64,000 nt of DNA from assembly GCA_011526585.1 (NCBI GenBank), contig WYBB01000113.1:62001-126000 (forward strand), written 5' to 3'. Shown here piece after piece: positions 1-9,062 of this stretch (the first letter of the stretch is position 1; the number at the start of each line of letters is the position of its first letter). The notes beneath the pieces are model-generated. The model worked only from the letters and a program-made list of their open reading frames with translations. It was not told where the DNA came from and ran no database searches. The position numbers were made by a program, and so were the translations under genes. The stretch is from Deltaproteobacteria bacterium. Lineage in GTDB: Bacteria > Myxococcota_A > UBA9042 > PHBI01.

Positions 1-1133
1 TCGATGAGGGCGCCGGCGATGCGGCTCCCGACCAGCGTGGCCTGACCCGAGCTCACCGCCATGAACTCGGCGCTGGCGCGGGCGTCGAGCGCGGCGCGCA
101 CGGCGCGTGACACCTCGTCGCCGACCCAGGCGTCGCGGCCGAAGATCCCCAGCGCGCGCGCTCCCCGCAGGATGTGGAGCACGCCGCCTTGCGCCTCGAC
201 CAGCCGCCGCAGCTCGGGTGCGTCGCTGACGCCGGTCGCCAGCAGCACCGCCAGCACGCGCGCCTCGGCGCGCTCGGCCACGTCGCCGTCACCTGTGCTG
301 GCACCGCGGACGGGGGACGCCATGACCTCGGCCAGCGCGGCGTCCAGCTCCGCCACGCTCTGCCAGCGGTCCTCGCGCGCCTTGGCCAGCGCGCGCTCGA
401 CGATCGCCACCAGCGCCGGCGGCACGTGCGGAGCCAGCACCGCGAGCGGGATGGGCTCCTCCTTGCGGATCGCCACCAGCGTCGCGAACATCGTGTCGCG
501 CCCGAACGCGAGCCGAGCGCACAACATCTCATAGAGGATGGCGCCGAGCGCCCAGACGTCGGTGCGCGCGTCGAGGTCGCGCAGCGCCCGCGCCTGCTCG
601 GGTGAGAGGTAGGCCGGCGTGCCCATGATCGTCGCCGCTTGCGTGACGCGCGTGTGGCGCGCGGTCGCCAGCGCGACTCCGAAGTCGAGGATCTTGAGGT
701 CACCCTCGCGCGTCAGGAAGAGATTGGCGGGCTTCAGGTCGCGGTGGATCACGCCGTTGGCGTGGGCGGCCGCGAGCCCGGCGCACGCCTGGCGCAACAG
801 GCGCACGGCCTCGGCGGGTTGGAGCGGCCCGCTCTCGAGGCGCTTCTCGAGGCTCTGCCCTTCGAGGAGCTCGAACACGATGTAGGGGCGATCGGCCTCG
901 ACACCCGCGTCGAGCACGCGCACGACGTTGGGGTGCTCGACGTGGATCTGCGCCTCGCGTCGGAAACGCTCGCGCAGCTCGGGATCGTCGAGGTGGGCGT
1001 GCAGGAGCTTGACGGCCACGCGCCGGCCGCCGCCATCCACCGCGCGGTATACGACGCCGCTTGCGCCGCTGCCGATCTCGCTCTCGAAACGGAACGGGCC
1101 GACCCCGGTCGCGATGGACTTGTCCTCCCTCAA
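1..1133 (-). CDS. Ser/Thr protein kinase with C-terminal cyclase-like region (3' end beyond window)
   Basis: Reading the reverse strand gives a Hanks-type kinase: a glycine loop (GSGASGVVYRA), the ATP-binding lysine in VAVKLLHAHL, the catalytic loop HRDLKPANLFL, DFG, and a PAYLSPEQA activation segment. After the kinase domain comes a region (RVLAVLLATG...GIFGRDAWVGDEVSRAVRAAL) that looks like the degenerate nucleotide-cyclase module often followed by an AAA ATPase in large myxobacterial kinases; that assignment is inference. There is no ATG; the start is TTG at 1133 (GGGGGGAA just upstream) or GTG at 1151. It lies about 40 bp downstream of the histidine kinase on the same strand, so the two are probably cotranscribed. 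The C-terminus is cut off by the window edge. Confidence 0.85.
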   Translation of the reverse strand, partial: MREDKSIATGVGPFRFESEIGSGASGVVYRAVDGGGRRVAVKLLHAHLDDPELRERFRREAQIHVEHPNVVRVLDAGVEADRPYIVFELLEGQSLEKRLESGPLQPAEAVRLLRQACAGLAAAHANGVIHRDLKPANLFLTREGDLKILDFGVALATARHTRVTQAATIMGTPAYLSPEQARALRDLDARTDVWALGAILYEMLCARLAFGRDTMFATLVAIRKEEPIPLAVLAPHVPPALVAIVERALAKAREDRWQSVAELDAALAEVMASPVRGASTGDGDVAERAEARVLAVLLATGVSDAPELRRLVEAQGGVLHILRGARALGIFGRDAWVGDEVSRAVRAALDARASAEFMAVSSGQATLVGSRIAGALI

Positions 1134-1175
1134 TTCCCCCCTCGCTTCCACCGGCGCGCGGCGGGCGCGCGCGCC

Positions 1176-4064
1176 TCATCCGTCGAGCTCGCCGGCCCCT
1201 CTCACGGTCGAGCGCGCGATGGGGCGCGCCGATGGTACCACCAGCCGCACCTCCGTCCAGCCCGATGTGTGGCAGGTCGAGACGTCCGCGCAGTGCGTGC
1301 ACGCCGAGACGCGGCCCGGACAGATGTCCGCGTCGGTCGGAATGAAGCGGCAGCGCTCGCTCTCGAGGGAGAGGTCCCAGCCGTTGCGCTCGGCGACGGC
1401 GCGGATGCGCAGGAGATCGAGGCCCTTGCCGCCGGCGTCGAACTCGAACGGGCGCCGCGACGAGTAGCGCTCGGTCGCCTGGGTGTGGAAGAAGCCTTCG
1501 AAGACGTGCGGCAGGTTCTCGGTCGTGATCCCGATCCCGAAGTCACGGATCACGATGGCGACCGCGCCGTCGACGTCGGGCTCGCTCCTGACCTCGATGC
1601 GACCCTCGTCGGGGGTGTTCTCGATCGCGTTGCGGAGGAAGCCGGCGATGGCGCCCCGCAGCGCCTCGGGCGCGACCAGCACCGGCACGTCGGCCGCGAG
1701 CTCGCTCAGCAGCTCGATCTCGCGGTCGGCGGCCGCGGCCAGGGCCTCGTCGATCACGCCGCGCAAGAGCGTGCCGCTGTCGATGCGCGTGGGGCGATCG
1801 GAGTCGCTCGCCTCGCCGTGGCGCGCCTCGTAGATGTCGAGCATGTGTTGCTGGATGTCGATGAGGCGCTGGATGTTGCGCTCGGCGCGCGTCACCGAGC
1901 GCAGCACGCGCTCGTCGTCGCCGAGGCGCTTGGCCAGCATCTTGAGCGCGCCGGAGACGATGGCGATCGGCGTCTTGAGCTCGTGGCTGACGTGGTTGAG
2001 GATGCGCTCGCGGGCGCGCGCGACCGACAGCGTCTCTTCGTAGAGCTTCTGGTTGCGCTGGTAGGCGAAGGCGTTGTCGATGGCCAACGCGGCCTGCGCG
2101 GTCAGCGGTCGCACCAGCTCGACGTGGCGTGCGCCGAAGATCTCGGTGAGCGATCGATTCTCGACGTAGACCAGGCCGAAGTCGTGGGCGTTGGTGCGCA
2201 GCGGCAAGCACAGCACCGAGCGCAGGTTCAGGAGCAGCACGCTCGCCTTGTTGGCGAAGCGGTCGTCGTTGCCGGCGTCGTTGACGATGACCGGCTCGCC
2301 CGTCCTGCGGGCCTCGGCGACGACCGACTGGCTCAGCTCGGCGTCGGCGGCGAGCACGTCCTCGCGCGCCATGTTGCGGGCGACCTTCACGTGCAGCGGG
2401 GCATCGCGCAACGATGGCCCGCGGCGCGGCTGGGGCTCGTCGTAGAGCATGAGGAAGCCGCGCTCGCCGTTGAGGAACTCGATGAGCGCGTCCATGATCC
2501 GCTCGAGCAGCGGATCGAGCTCCAGCATGCTGCTGATGGCGCGCCCCACCTCGAGCAGGAGCTCGAGCTCCTTGTTGCGCGCGCCGGTCGCGAGCACCTC
2601 GCTGGCGACGCGCGAGGCGCCCTGCTCGGCCTTGAGCTCGAGACGCCGCGCCAACGCCAGCGCGCCGGCCTCGGTCGCGCGCTGGGCGGCGCGCGCGCGC
2701 CAAGCGCTCGCGCCGGGATCCCCGAGCCGGCCGCGCACCTGGGCGACGGCGGTGAGCGCGCGCGCCTGCTCGAGCACGCTCGTGGGCTCGTCGTGACTCG
2801 CCAGCTCCTCCAGGTCGGCCAGCGCGCGCTGGCTCGTGTGCAGCCCGAAGAGCGCGTCCAGCTCCGCCGCGATGCGCCGCGCGCGCAGATCGAAGTCGCC
2901 GGCGTCCGGCCCCACGTCCGCCGGACGAGCGCGCGCCGCGCCCTCCCCCCGGGCACCGGCGCCGGGCACGCCGCCCGCCATGCCCTGCGTCGCGCGGCGA
3001 AGGCGCTCGACCAGGCGCCTCCCCTCCAGGAGGTGGGTGGCCGCCTGAGCGCCGCCGAGGTCGGGCAGCGCCGCGGCGATGGCCAGGCACGCCTCCGCCT
3101 CGACCAGGGCCGGCAGCACGCGCTCGAGGGTGGGCGCCGGCGGCAGCCCGCGCTGGGCGCGCTGCGCCAGGGCACGCGCGCGCGAAGGCTGACCCTGCAG
3201 GATCAGCACCCAGGCCGAGACGGCGTCGACGTGGTCGCGCTGACGCAGGTCGTCGCTCTCGTCGGCGAGCTTCTCGGCGCGCTGCATGGCGGCCAGCGCA
3301 CGCTCGAGCTCGCCGACGATCGCCAGCGCGAGCGCTTCGATCACCGCCGCGTCGGCGCGCGAGGCGCGCTCGTCCCGCGCCGCGAGCTGTTCCTCCAGCC
3401 CAGGGAGCAGCGGCAGGGTCTCACCCGGCATGCCGCGCAGGATCGCGCTCCACGCCTGGACGACCCGCGCCCTGGCGGCGGTCCGCGGATCCGCCCCGCT
3501 CGCCTCCGCGGTGGTGAGCGCCAGCGCCGCGGCGTCGCCGGCCGCGCCGAGGCGCCCGAGGTGCAGGAAGGTCCACGCTTCCCAGACGAGGCCGTCGGCG
3601 CGCGCCGGACCGGCGAGCAGGTCGACCTGCGCCGCCAGCACATCGAGCCAGGCGGCGCCGACGTCGCCGCGCCCGGACTCGGTGAGCGCCAGGCAGGTGA
3701 GCGCGAGCAGGCGGGGCATCGCCGCGGGCTGGTCGCCGAGCTCGTCCGCGCGCGCGACGGCGGCCCGAAAGGCCAGCTCGGCCCCGGCGGCGTCGCCGAG
3801 CTCTTGTCTGGCGCGACCGATCTCGGTGAGGAGCGCGACCTGTTGGTCGCGATGAAGGCCGGCGTCGCGCTCGCCTTCGGCGGACGCGCCGGACCACGCC
3901 AGGTCGCTGGCGGACAGCGGCTCCGGCGGGGTGGTTGCGCGCTTTCGCACATCGGCCCAGAGCTCCTGGGCCGCCTGGCCGGTGAGGTTCGTCAGCTCCT
4001 GCTCGCAGGCGGCGACGGCGCCGCGCAGGGCAGAGATGCGTTGTCGCGGAGAGGACTCGTGCAT
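1176..4064 (-). CDS. GAF-domain sensor histidine kinase with long helical N-terminus
   Basis: Cytosolic sensor kinase of about 962 residues with no clear membrane segment. The first ~470 residues are Ala/Leu-rich helical repeats resembling TPRs. A GAF domain follows (about 490-665), then an HisKA H-box (HVSHELKTPIAIVSG, His near 693) and an HATPase domain with an N-box (FLRNAIENTPDEG) and G-boxes (DFGIGI, GGKGLDL). A short C-terminal extension carries four cysteines (C-x7-C-x2-C-x5-C) and could bind metal. The chosen ATG at 4064 avoids overlap with the divergent regulator; an upstream in-frame start at 4175 would overlap it. A Ser/Thr kinase follows on the same strand and a receiver-STAS protein is divergent, so these are likely partners. 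Confidence 0.88.
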   Translation of the reverse strand: MHESSPRQRISALRGAVAACEQELTNLTGQAAQELWADVRKRATTPPEPLSASDLAWSGASAEGERDAGLHRDQQVALLTEIGRARQELGDAAGAELAFRAAVARADELGDQPAAMPRLLALTCLALTESGRGDVGAAWLDVLAAQVDLLAGPARADGLVWEAWTFLHLGRLGAAGDAAALALTTAEASGADPRTAARARVVQAWSAILRGMPGETLPLLPGLEEQLAARDERASRADAAVIEALALAIVGELERALAAMQRAEKLADESDDLRQRDHVDAVSAWVLILQGQPSRARALAQRAQRGLPPAPTLERVLPALVEAEACLAIAAALPDLGGAQAATHLLEGRRLVERLRRATQGMAGGVPGAGARGEGAARARPADVGPDAGDFDLRARRIAAELDALFGLHTSQRALADLEELASHDEPTSVLEQARALTAVAQVRGRLGDPGASAWRARAAQRATEAGALALARRLELKAEQGASRVASEVLATGARNKELELLLEVGRAISSMLELDPLLERIMDALIEFLNGERGFLMLYDEPQPRRGPSLRDAPLHVKVARNMAREDVLAADAELSQSVVAEARRTGEPVIVNDAGNDDRFANKASVLLLNLRSVLCLPLRTNAHDFGLVYVENRSLTEIFGARHVELVRPLTAQAALAIDNAFAYQRNQKLYEETLSVARARERILNHVSHELKTPIAIVSGALKMLAKRLGDDERVLRSVTRAERNIQRLIDIQQHMLDIYEARHGEASDSDRPTRIDSGTLLRGVIDEALAAAADREIELLSELAADVPVLVAPEALRGAIAGFLRNAIENTPDEGRIEVRSEPDVDGAVAIVIRDFGIGITTENLPHVFEGFFHTQATERYSSRRPFEFDAGGKGLDLLRIRAVAERNGWDLSLESERCRFIPTDADICPGRVSACTHCADVSTCHTSGWTEVRLVVPSARPIARSTVRGAGELDG

Positions 4065-4165
4065 CGTAGCGTGGTGAGCTAAGCCTAATGCAGGTGAGGG
4101 GTCAACGGGTTCGGCGGTATTCCACCGGACCACGTGCTCGCCCCTGTACAGGCAACGAGGAGGCC
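4065..4165. promoter_or_regulatory. Divergent promoter region between histidine kinase and receiver-STAS gene
   Basis: This 101-bp spacer separates two outward-facing signalling genes and must hold both promoters. A GAGGAGG ribosome-binding sequence sits just before the rightward ATG at 4166, and a CACGTG palindrome occurs at about 4132. No convincing -35/-10 pair was recognised. Confidence 0.5.
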
Positions 4166-4972
4166 ATGCCACCACAACCCGACCCGAGCGCGATCGCGCC
4201 GACGCAGCCGCCCTGGGAAGCCGTCCTGGCGGGACGGGCGCGCGTGCTCGCGGTCGATGACGAACCGGACTTCCTCGAGGTCATCGAAGACTACCTCATG
4301 GATCTCGACGTCGACCTGCGAACCGCGCCCGATCCCGAAGCGGCCCTACAGCGCCTCGGCGAGAGCCCCGCCGACGTCTTGTTGATCGACCTGCAGATGC
4401 CCAAGGGGGGCGGCCGGCGTCTGCTGACCGAGGTGGCGCGCCTCCATCCCGACGCCGCCTGCATCGTGATCACCGCCTGGGGCAGCGAGCCGGTGGCGGT
4501 CGAGATGTTGAAGGAGCTCGGCGCCGTCGACTACCTGAGCAAGACCGGGCTCGATGACGAGGTCCTGACGCGCGCCATCGACGGGGCGCGCCTCGCGCGG
4601 CGCGCCGGCCAGGCGACCGCGCACCGCGAGCTGGCGATCGCGGGGGTCGAGCGGGGCGGCGCGCTGACGCTCTACCCGCTCGGCTACCTGACGGCGCAGC
4701 CCGAGCTCAGGCGGCTCGCGCGCCTCGCGCAGGCGGTCGACGCGGCGCGCGCACGCGGCCTCATGCAGGTCGAGGTCGACCTCCGCTACCTCGAGGCCTG
4801 TCAGGCCGTCGCGCTCGGCTACCTGCTCGAGGCCGCGCGGCGTCTGGAGGCGGCCGGCGGCGCGCTGACGGTGTCGGCGACGGCGGCGCCCCGCGCGGTC
4901 GTGCGCGTGCTCACCGGGCTCGCGCGGAGCCCCGAGCGGCCGACCGGGCTGACGGTGCGTGCACAGCGGTAG
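4166..4972 (+). CDS. Response regulator with STAS-like output domain
   Basis: A receiver domain occupies about residues 28-145. It has the acidic pair (DDEPDF), the phospho-acceptor Asp in LLIDLQMP (near residue 75), the conserved Thr region (VITAWGS) and the Lys in LSKTG. The C-terminal ~110 residues resemble an anti-sigma-factor-antagonist (STAS) fold: a beta strand VEVDLRYL, a helix ALGYLLEAARRLEAAGG, then a strand. This suggests output by protein interaction rather than DNA binding. The ATG at 4166 was chosen because GAGGAGG precedes it; an open frame from 4088 lacks such support. The gene is divergent from the GAF histidine kinase, its most likely phosphodonor. Confidence 0.85.
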   Translation: MPPQPDPSAIAPTQPPWEAVLAGRARVLAVDDEPDFLEVIEDYLMDLDVDLRTAPDPEAALQRLGESPADVLLIDLQMPKGGGRRLLTEVARLHPDAACIVITAWGSEPVAVEMLKELGAVDYLSKTGLDDEVLTRAIDGARLARRAGQATAHRELAIAGVERGGALTLYPLGYLTAQPELRRLARLAQAVDAARARGLMQVEVDLRYLEACQAVALGYLLEAARRLEAAGGALTVSATAAPRAVVRVLTGLARSPERPTGLTVRAQR

Positions 4973-5018
4973 CCGCGAACCGTCGGTCACCGGGGCTCGG
5001 CGCGGGGCACGCCGCGCG

Positions 5019-8000
5019 TCAGGGAGCGCCGAGCGGCATCTGGGCGAGCCACGCCTCGAGCTCCTGCGCGACCGGCGACGGGTCGGGCTTCGCGAGGATC
5101 GGCTTCAACATCTCGCGTGCGCGCGCCACCAGCTCTCTCGCGCGCGCGACGGCGCCGGCGAGCGCCGCCTCGTATGCGTAGAGGCCGAGCCCGCGCACGA
5201 CCTCGAGGCGCGTCTGCTCGGTGCCGACCGCGCCGGCGATGTGCTCGAAGAGCGCGATCGACTTGTCCTTGGCGGTGAGGCCGCCGTCGATGTCGCCGCC
5301 CTGCAGCCTCACGCGGCCGATGCGCGACCAGGCGTTGGCGACGTCGCGCAGCCACACGACGTTGTCGGGGTCGGCCTCGGCGAGGCGGCGGCTGATCGCG
5401 TAGGCCTCGTCGAAGAGCGCCGCCGCGCGCGTGCGATCGCCGGTCCGGAGCGCCATGTCGCCGACCTTGTTGAGGCTCAACGCGAGGTCGCGCTGGGCCA
5501 TCGCGCTGAACGGGTCGGCCGCGGCGAAGCGACGGTCGACCTCGAGCGCGGCCTCGAACGCGCGGCGCGCGCCCGCATGATCGCCGAGCGCGCTCATCAC
5601 GTCGCCGAGCTCGGAGTGCGCGAGCGCGACGTCGCGCTGGGCGCGCGGGCTGTCGGGGTCGGCCGTGGCGAGGCGCCGGGCGATCGCGAGCGACTTCTCG
5701 CGCTCGGCCCTGGCGGCGGCGAAGTCCTCCTTGCGGAAGTACACCGCGCTGATGCGCGAGTGCAGGACCGAGAGATCGCGCTGCCAGATCGGCTCGGCGA
5801 TCTCGCGGCCGAGGCGCTCGGTGATCGCGAGCGCAGCTTTGAACGCGTCGAGGGCGGTGTCGGGGTGGTCGAGCTCGAGCAAGAGGTCGCCGACCTTGAG
5901 CTCGATTACCGCGAGGTCGCGCTGCGCCGTGAGGTCTTCGGGGCTCGCGCGTGCGAGCGCGTCGAAGGTGGCGAGCGCGGCCTTGAAGCTCTCGAGCGCG
6001 CCGCCCGGGTCGCCGCGCATCTGCAGCGCGCGCGCGAGCGACATCCGGGTCAGGCCGAGGCTGCGCGCGACGAGCGTGTCGTCGGGGCGTTCGCGGGCGA
6101 GGCGCTCGAGGATCGCCAGCGACTCGCGCAGCGCCTTCTCGGACGCGGCGGAGTCGCCCTCTTCGGTGAAGACCTCGGCGAGGTTGCGCAGGACCGTCGC
6201 GCGCCGCGCCGCGTCGCCCGCGTCCTCGAGCGTGCTGGCGTGTCCGGCGGCGCGCCGGTCGAGGTACTCGCTCGCCTTCTCGGCGACCCCGCGCAGCACG
6301 CGCACCTGCTGGATCTCGGCGAGACGTGATCGAAGCTCGCCGAGCATGTAGTCGATGAGCTCGTCGGCCTCGCGCCTGTGATCGTTCGCGGCGCGCGTCT
6401 GCGTTTCGGCGATCGCGCGCTGGGCTTCGGCCGCGGCGCGCTGGGCCTCGGCGTCCGCGCGCAGGACCTCGGCCTGGTCGGCCTGCCGCGAGAACGTGAA
6501 GCCGGCCCACGCCCCGCCGAGCGCGAGTGCGACGAGGAGCGCCACGAGCCCGCCGCGCACGCGGCGCGCCTTCTTCGCCTGCGCGCTCACGCCCTCGCGG
6601 AACGCGCGCTGCGCGGGCGAAAGCGTCACGTCGCCGAGGTGCGACGCCCAGCGCATGAAGTCGCGCAGCGCCGCCTCGGGCCACAGCTTCGCCGGGTCGC
6701 GCGCGCTCGCCTCCCAGTCGCGTGCGTCGCGCTCGAAGCGCCGCAAGAACGCCTCGAGCTCGGCGCTGCCCTCGAGCGCCTCGCGCATGAGCGACCAGCC
6801 GCCGATGAGCGTCGTGTGCACCGGCGTCAGCGCCTCGCGCGCGGACTCGTCGCGCAACGAGGTCAGTAGCCGGAAGTCGGTGAGATCGCGCAGGAGCGCC
6901 TGCGCACGCGCGCGCGACGCGGCCGGCACGCGCGCGAGCATGTCCTCGATCGGCACCACCAGCGGCGTGCCCTCGGCGCTCACGAGCACCGGCAGGAGGC
7001 GCTTGACGAGCACGCGGTCGCCCGCCGACCAGCTCGCCGCGCGCAGCTTGTGATCGGCGTACTGGCCGAGCACGTCGCCGATCCGCAGCGCCTCGCCGTC
7101 GGCCGCGAGCAGGCGCCGCTCGAGCACCGTCGCGCCGTCTCCGGCCTGGGCCCGCTTCTCCCACACCCAGCTCGCCGCGAGCTGCAAGACCGGCAGCGGC
7201 GACGCCTGCCCCTGCACCGCGTCGACCATCTCCTCGGGGAAGCCCTCCTGCCATGACACGCCGAGGCGCCGCACCGGCCGCGTCAGCGCCTGGATCATCG
7301 CGGCGCGCGGCGGCGGCCCGAGGAACTCCGCGTCGCGCAGCGCCGGCTCGAGACCGACCGCAGGCCGCTCGGTCGAGCGACCGCCCTCGGCGGCGTGCGA
7401 CAGACGCGGCAGGCGCCCGAGGTACTCGTCGCGCACGGCCATCACGAGCAGCACGGCGCGCCCCGTGTCGTCGCGCAGGCCGTCGATCGCCTGGCCGAAG
7501 ACGTCGACCTCGGCGGGCGACACCTCCTGCGTGACGAGCTCTTCGAGCGCGTCGATCAGCACGAGCACGCGCTTCTTCGTCGCGCGTGCGTGCGCGCGAA
7601 GGCGCTCGCCGACGAGACCCGGCTGGCGGCGCACGTCATCGGCGGTCGCGTCGAGCCCGGCCGCCGTCATGAGCCCCGCGAGGCGCGCGACCGGGTCGCG
7701 CCCCGGCATCATGCGCAAGACCTCGAGCGGGCGCAGGACCTTCAGCTCGGGGATCAGGCCGGCCTGGATCACCGAGGTCTTGCCCGCGCCCGACGGGCCC
7801 GCGACGACGAGGCGACCGCGCTGCTCGAGCGCGAGCACGAGGCGCGCGACGACGTCCTCGCGCCCGAAGAACCAGGCCGCGTCCTTCTCCTCGAACGCGA
7901 GCAGGTAGCGGAACGGCTGCTCCGTCTCGGCCTGGCCCTCGCGCCCCGACGGCGTCGCGCGCGGCGCCTGCGCGCGCAGATCGGCAAGCGCCGCCGCGAT

Positions 8001-9062
8001 GTCGGCCGCGCTCTGGTAGCGATCGGCCTGCCGCTTCGCGAGCATCTTGAAGATGATCGGCGTCAGGTGCGCGATCCACGGCATGTCGCCCGCCGAGCGC
8101 GGCGCGATCGGCGCCGGTTCGTCGTGCGCAATGCGCCGCTCGAGCTCGGCCAGCGTGAGGTGCTCGCCCCATGGCGAACGCCCCGACACGAGCTCGTACG
8201 CCATCACCCCGAGCGCCCACAGGTCCGAGTGCACGTCGGGCTCGCCGCCGCGCGTCACCTCCGGCGACAGGTACAGGGGCGTGCCCTCGATCCATCCTTC
8301 GGGCGCCTTCGGTCCGCGCACCTCGGTCCAGTCCGACGCCGCGATCGCGAGGCCGAAGTCGATGATCTTCACGCGCCCGTCGTGCGTGAGGAGCGCGTTG
8401 GCGGGCTTCAGGTCGCGGTGCACGAGGCGCCGCGCGTGCAGCGTCATCACGCCGTGCACGAGCTGCTCGAAGATGTGCAGCGCCGCCTCCGGCGTCGGGC
8501 GGTCCTTCACCACGCGATCGAGCGGCGTGCCGTCGACGAGCTCGAGCACGAGGAAGGGCCACGCCGTCGTGCCGCCTTCGCTCGCGTGCTCACCGACGTC
8601 GTACACCGTGACGACGTTCGGGCTCTCGGCGCGGGCGAGCGCGCGCGCCTCGTCGTGGAAGCGGCGGCGGCGCTCCTCGATGCGCGTGATCGCCGCGCGC
8701 AGCTCGTCGGCGTCGGTCGGTGCGCGCGCCTCGCCGCGCATGACCTTGATCGCGACCTTCCTCCCGAGCTGCTGGTCGCGCCCCTCGAACACCGCGCCGA
8801 AGCCCCCCTCGCCGAGCATGCGCTCGATGCGCCAGCGCTCCGCGATCACCGCGCCCGCCTTCGGCAGCTGCGGCAGCGCGCGCAGGTAGTCGGCCAGCGC
8901 GCCGGCCGACGCCTCGCCGAGCGCGCCCGCGCGCACCGCGACCGTGGCGAGCGCCGGCGCGTCGTCGGGCATACGATCGATCGTGTCGAGCAGCGCCGCG
9001 TCGCCGGGGTCCTTCGTCGTCACGGCGCGCCGGTCGGTCTGCGGCGGCTCACGGCTCCTCAT
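5019..9062 (-). CDS. Ser/Thr protein kinase fused to STAND-type NTPase, membrane segment and TPR repeats
   Basis: A multidomain protein of about 1347 residues. An N-terminal kinase (about 65-340) has GEGGFGAVFEG, VAIKVMRG, HRDLKPANALL and DFG, so it should be active. An NTPase module follows, with FGREDVVARL and a P-loop (AGPSGAGKTSVIQAG, near 420), of the novel-STAND kind. One transmembrane helix lies near residue 835 (GGLVALLVALALGGAW), followed by an Ala/Glu coiled coil and about ten TPR-like repeats to the C-terminus. The membrane helix separates the cytoplasmic kinase/NTPase from a presumed extracytoplasmic TPR sensor. The ATG at 9062 overlaps the end of the upstream gene by 14 bp; GTG at 9023 is an alternative start. 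Its 3' end converges on the receiver-STAS gene. Confidence 0.88.
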   Translation of the reverse strand: MRSREPPQTDRRAVTTKDPGDAALLDTIDRMPDDAPALATVAVRAGALGEASAGALADYLRALPQLPKAGAVIAERWRIERMLGEGGFGAVFEGRDQQLGRKVAIKVMRGEARAPTDADELRAAITRIEERRRRFHDEARALARAESPNVVTVYDVGEHASEGGTTAWPFLVLELVDGTPLDRVVKDRPTPEAALHIFEQLVHGVMTLHARRLVHRDLKPANALLTHDGRVKIIDFGLAIAASDWTEVRGPKAPEGWIEGTPLYLSPEVTRGGEPDVHSDLWALGVMAYELVSGRSPWGEHLTLAELERRIAHDEPAPIAPRSAGDMPWIAHLTPIIFKMLAKRQADRYQSAADIAAALADLRAQAPRATPSGREGQAETEQPFRYLLAFEEKDAAWFFGREDVVARLVLALEQRGRLVVAGPSGAGKTSVIQAGLIPELKVLRPLEVLRMMPGRDPVARLAGLMTAAGLDATADDVRRQPGLVGERLRAHARATKKRVLVLIDALEELVTQEVSPAEVDVFGQAIDGLRDDTGRAVLLVMAVRDEYLGRLPRLSHAAEGGRSTERPAVGLEPALRDAEFLGPPPRAAMIQALTRPVRRLGVSWQEGFPEEMVDAVQGQASPLPVLQLAASWVWEKRAQAGDGATVLERRLLAADGEALRIGDVLGQYADHKLRAASWSAGDRVLVKRLLPVLVSAEGTPLVVPIEDMLARVPAASRARAQALLRDLTDFRLLTSLRDESAREALTPVHTTLIGGWSLMREALEGSAELEAFLRRFERDARDWEASARDPAKLWPEAALRDFMRWASHLGDVTLSPAQRAFREGVSAQAKKARRVRGGLVALLVALALGGAWAGFTFSRQADQAEVLRADAEAQRAAAEAQRAIAETQTRAANDHRREADELIDYMLGELRSRLAEIQQVRVLRGVAEKASEYLDRRAAGHASTLEDAGDAARRATVLRNLAEVFTEEGDSAASEKALRESLAILERLARERPDDTLVARSLGLTRMSLARALQMRGDPGGALESFKAALATFDALARASPEDLTAQRDLAVIELKVGDLLLELDHPDTALDAFKAALAITERLGREIAEPIWQRDLSVLHSRISAVYFRKEDFAAARAEREKSLAIARRLATADPDSPRAQRDVALAHSELGDVMSALGDHAGARRAFEAALEVDRRFAAADPFSAMAQRDLALSLNKVGDMALRTGDRTRAAALFDEAYAISRRLAEADPDNVVWLRDVANAWSRIGRVRLQGGDIDGGLTAKDKSIALFEHIAGAVGTEQTRLEVVRGLGLYAYEAALAGAVARARELVARAREMLKPILAKPDPSPVAQELEAWLAQMPLGAP

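Noticed and set aside
639..4082. 1147-codon open frame on the + strand
   Set aside because: It is antisense to two clear kinases; composition is Arg/Ala/Val shadow sequence and no domain is visible.
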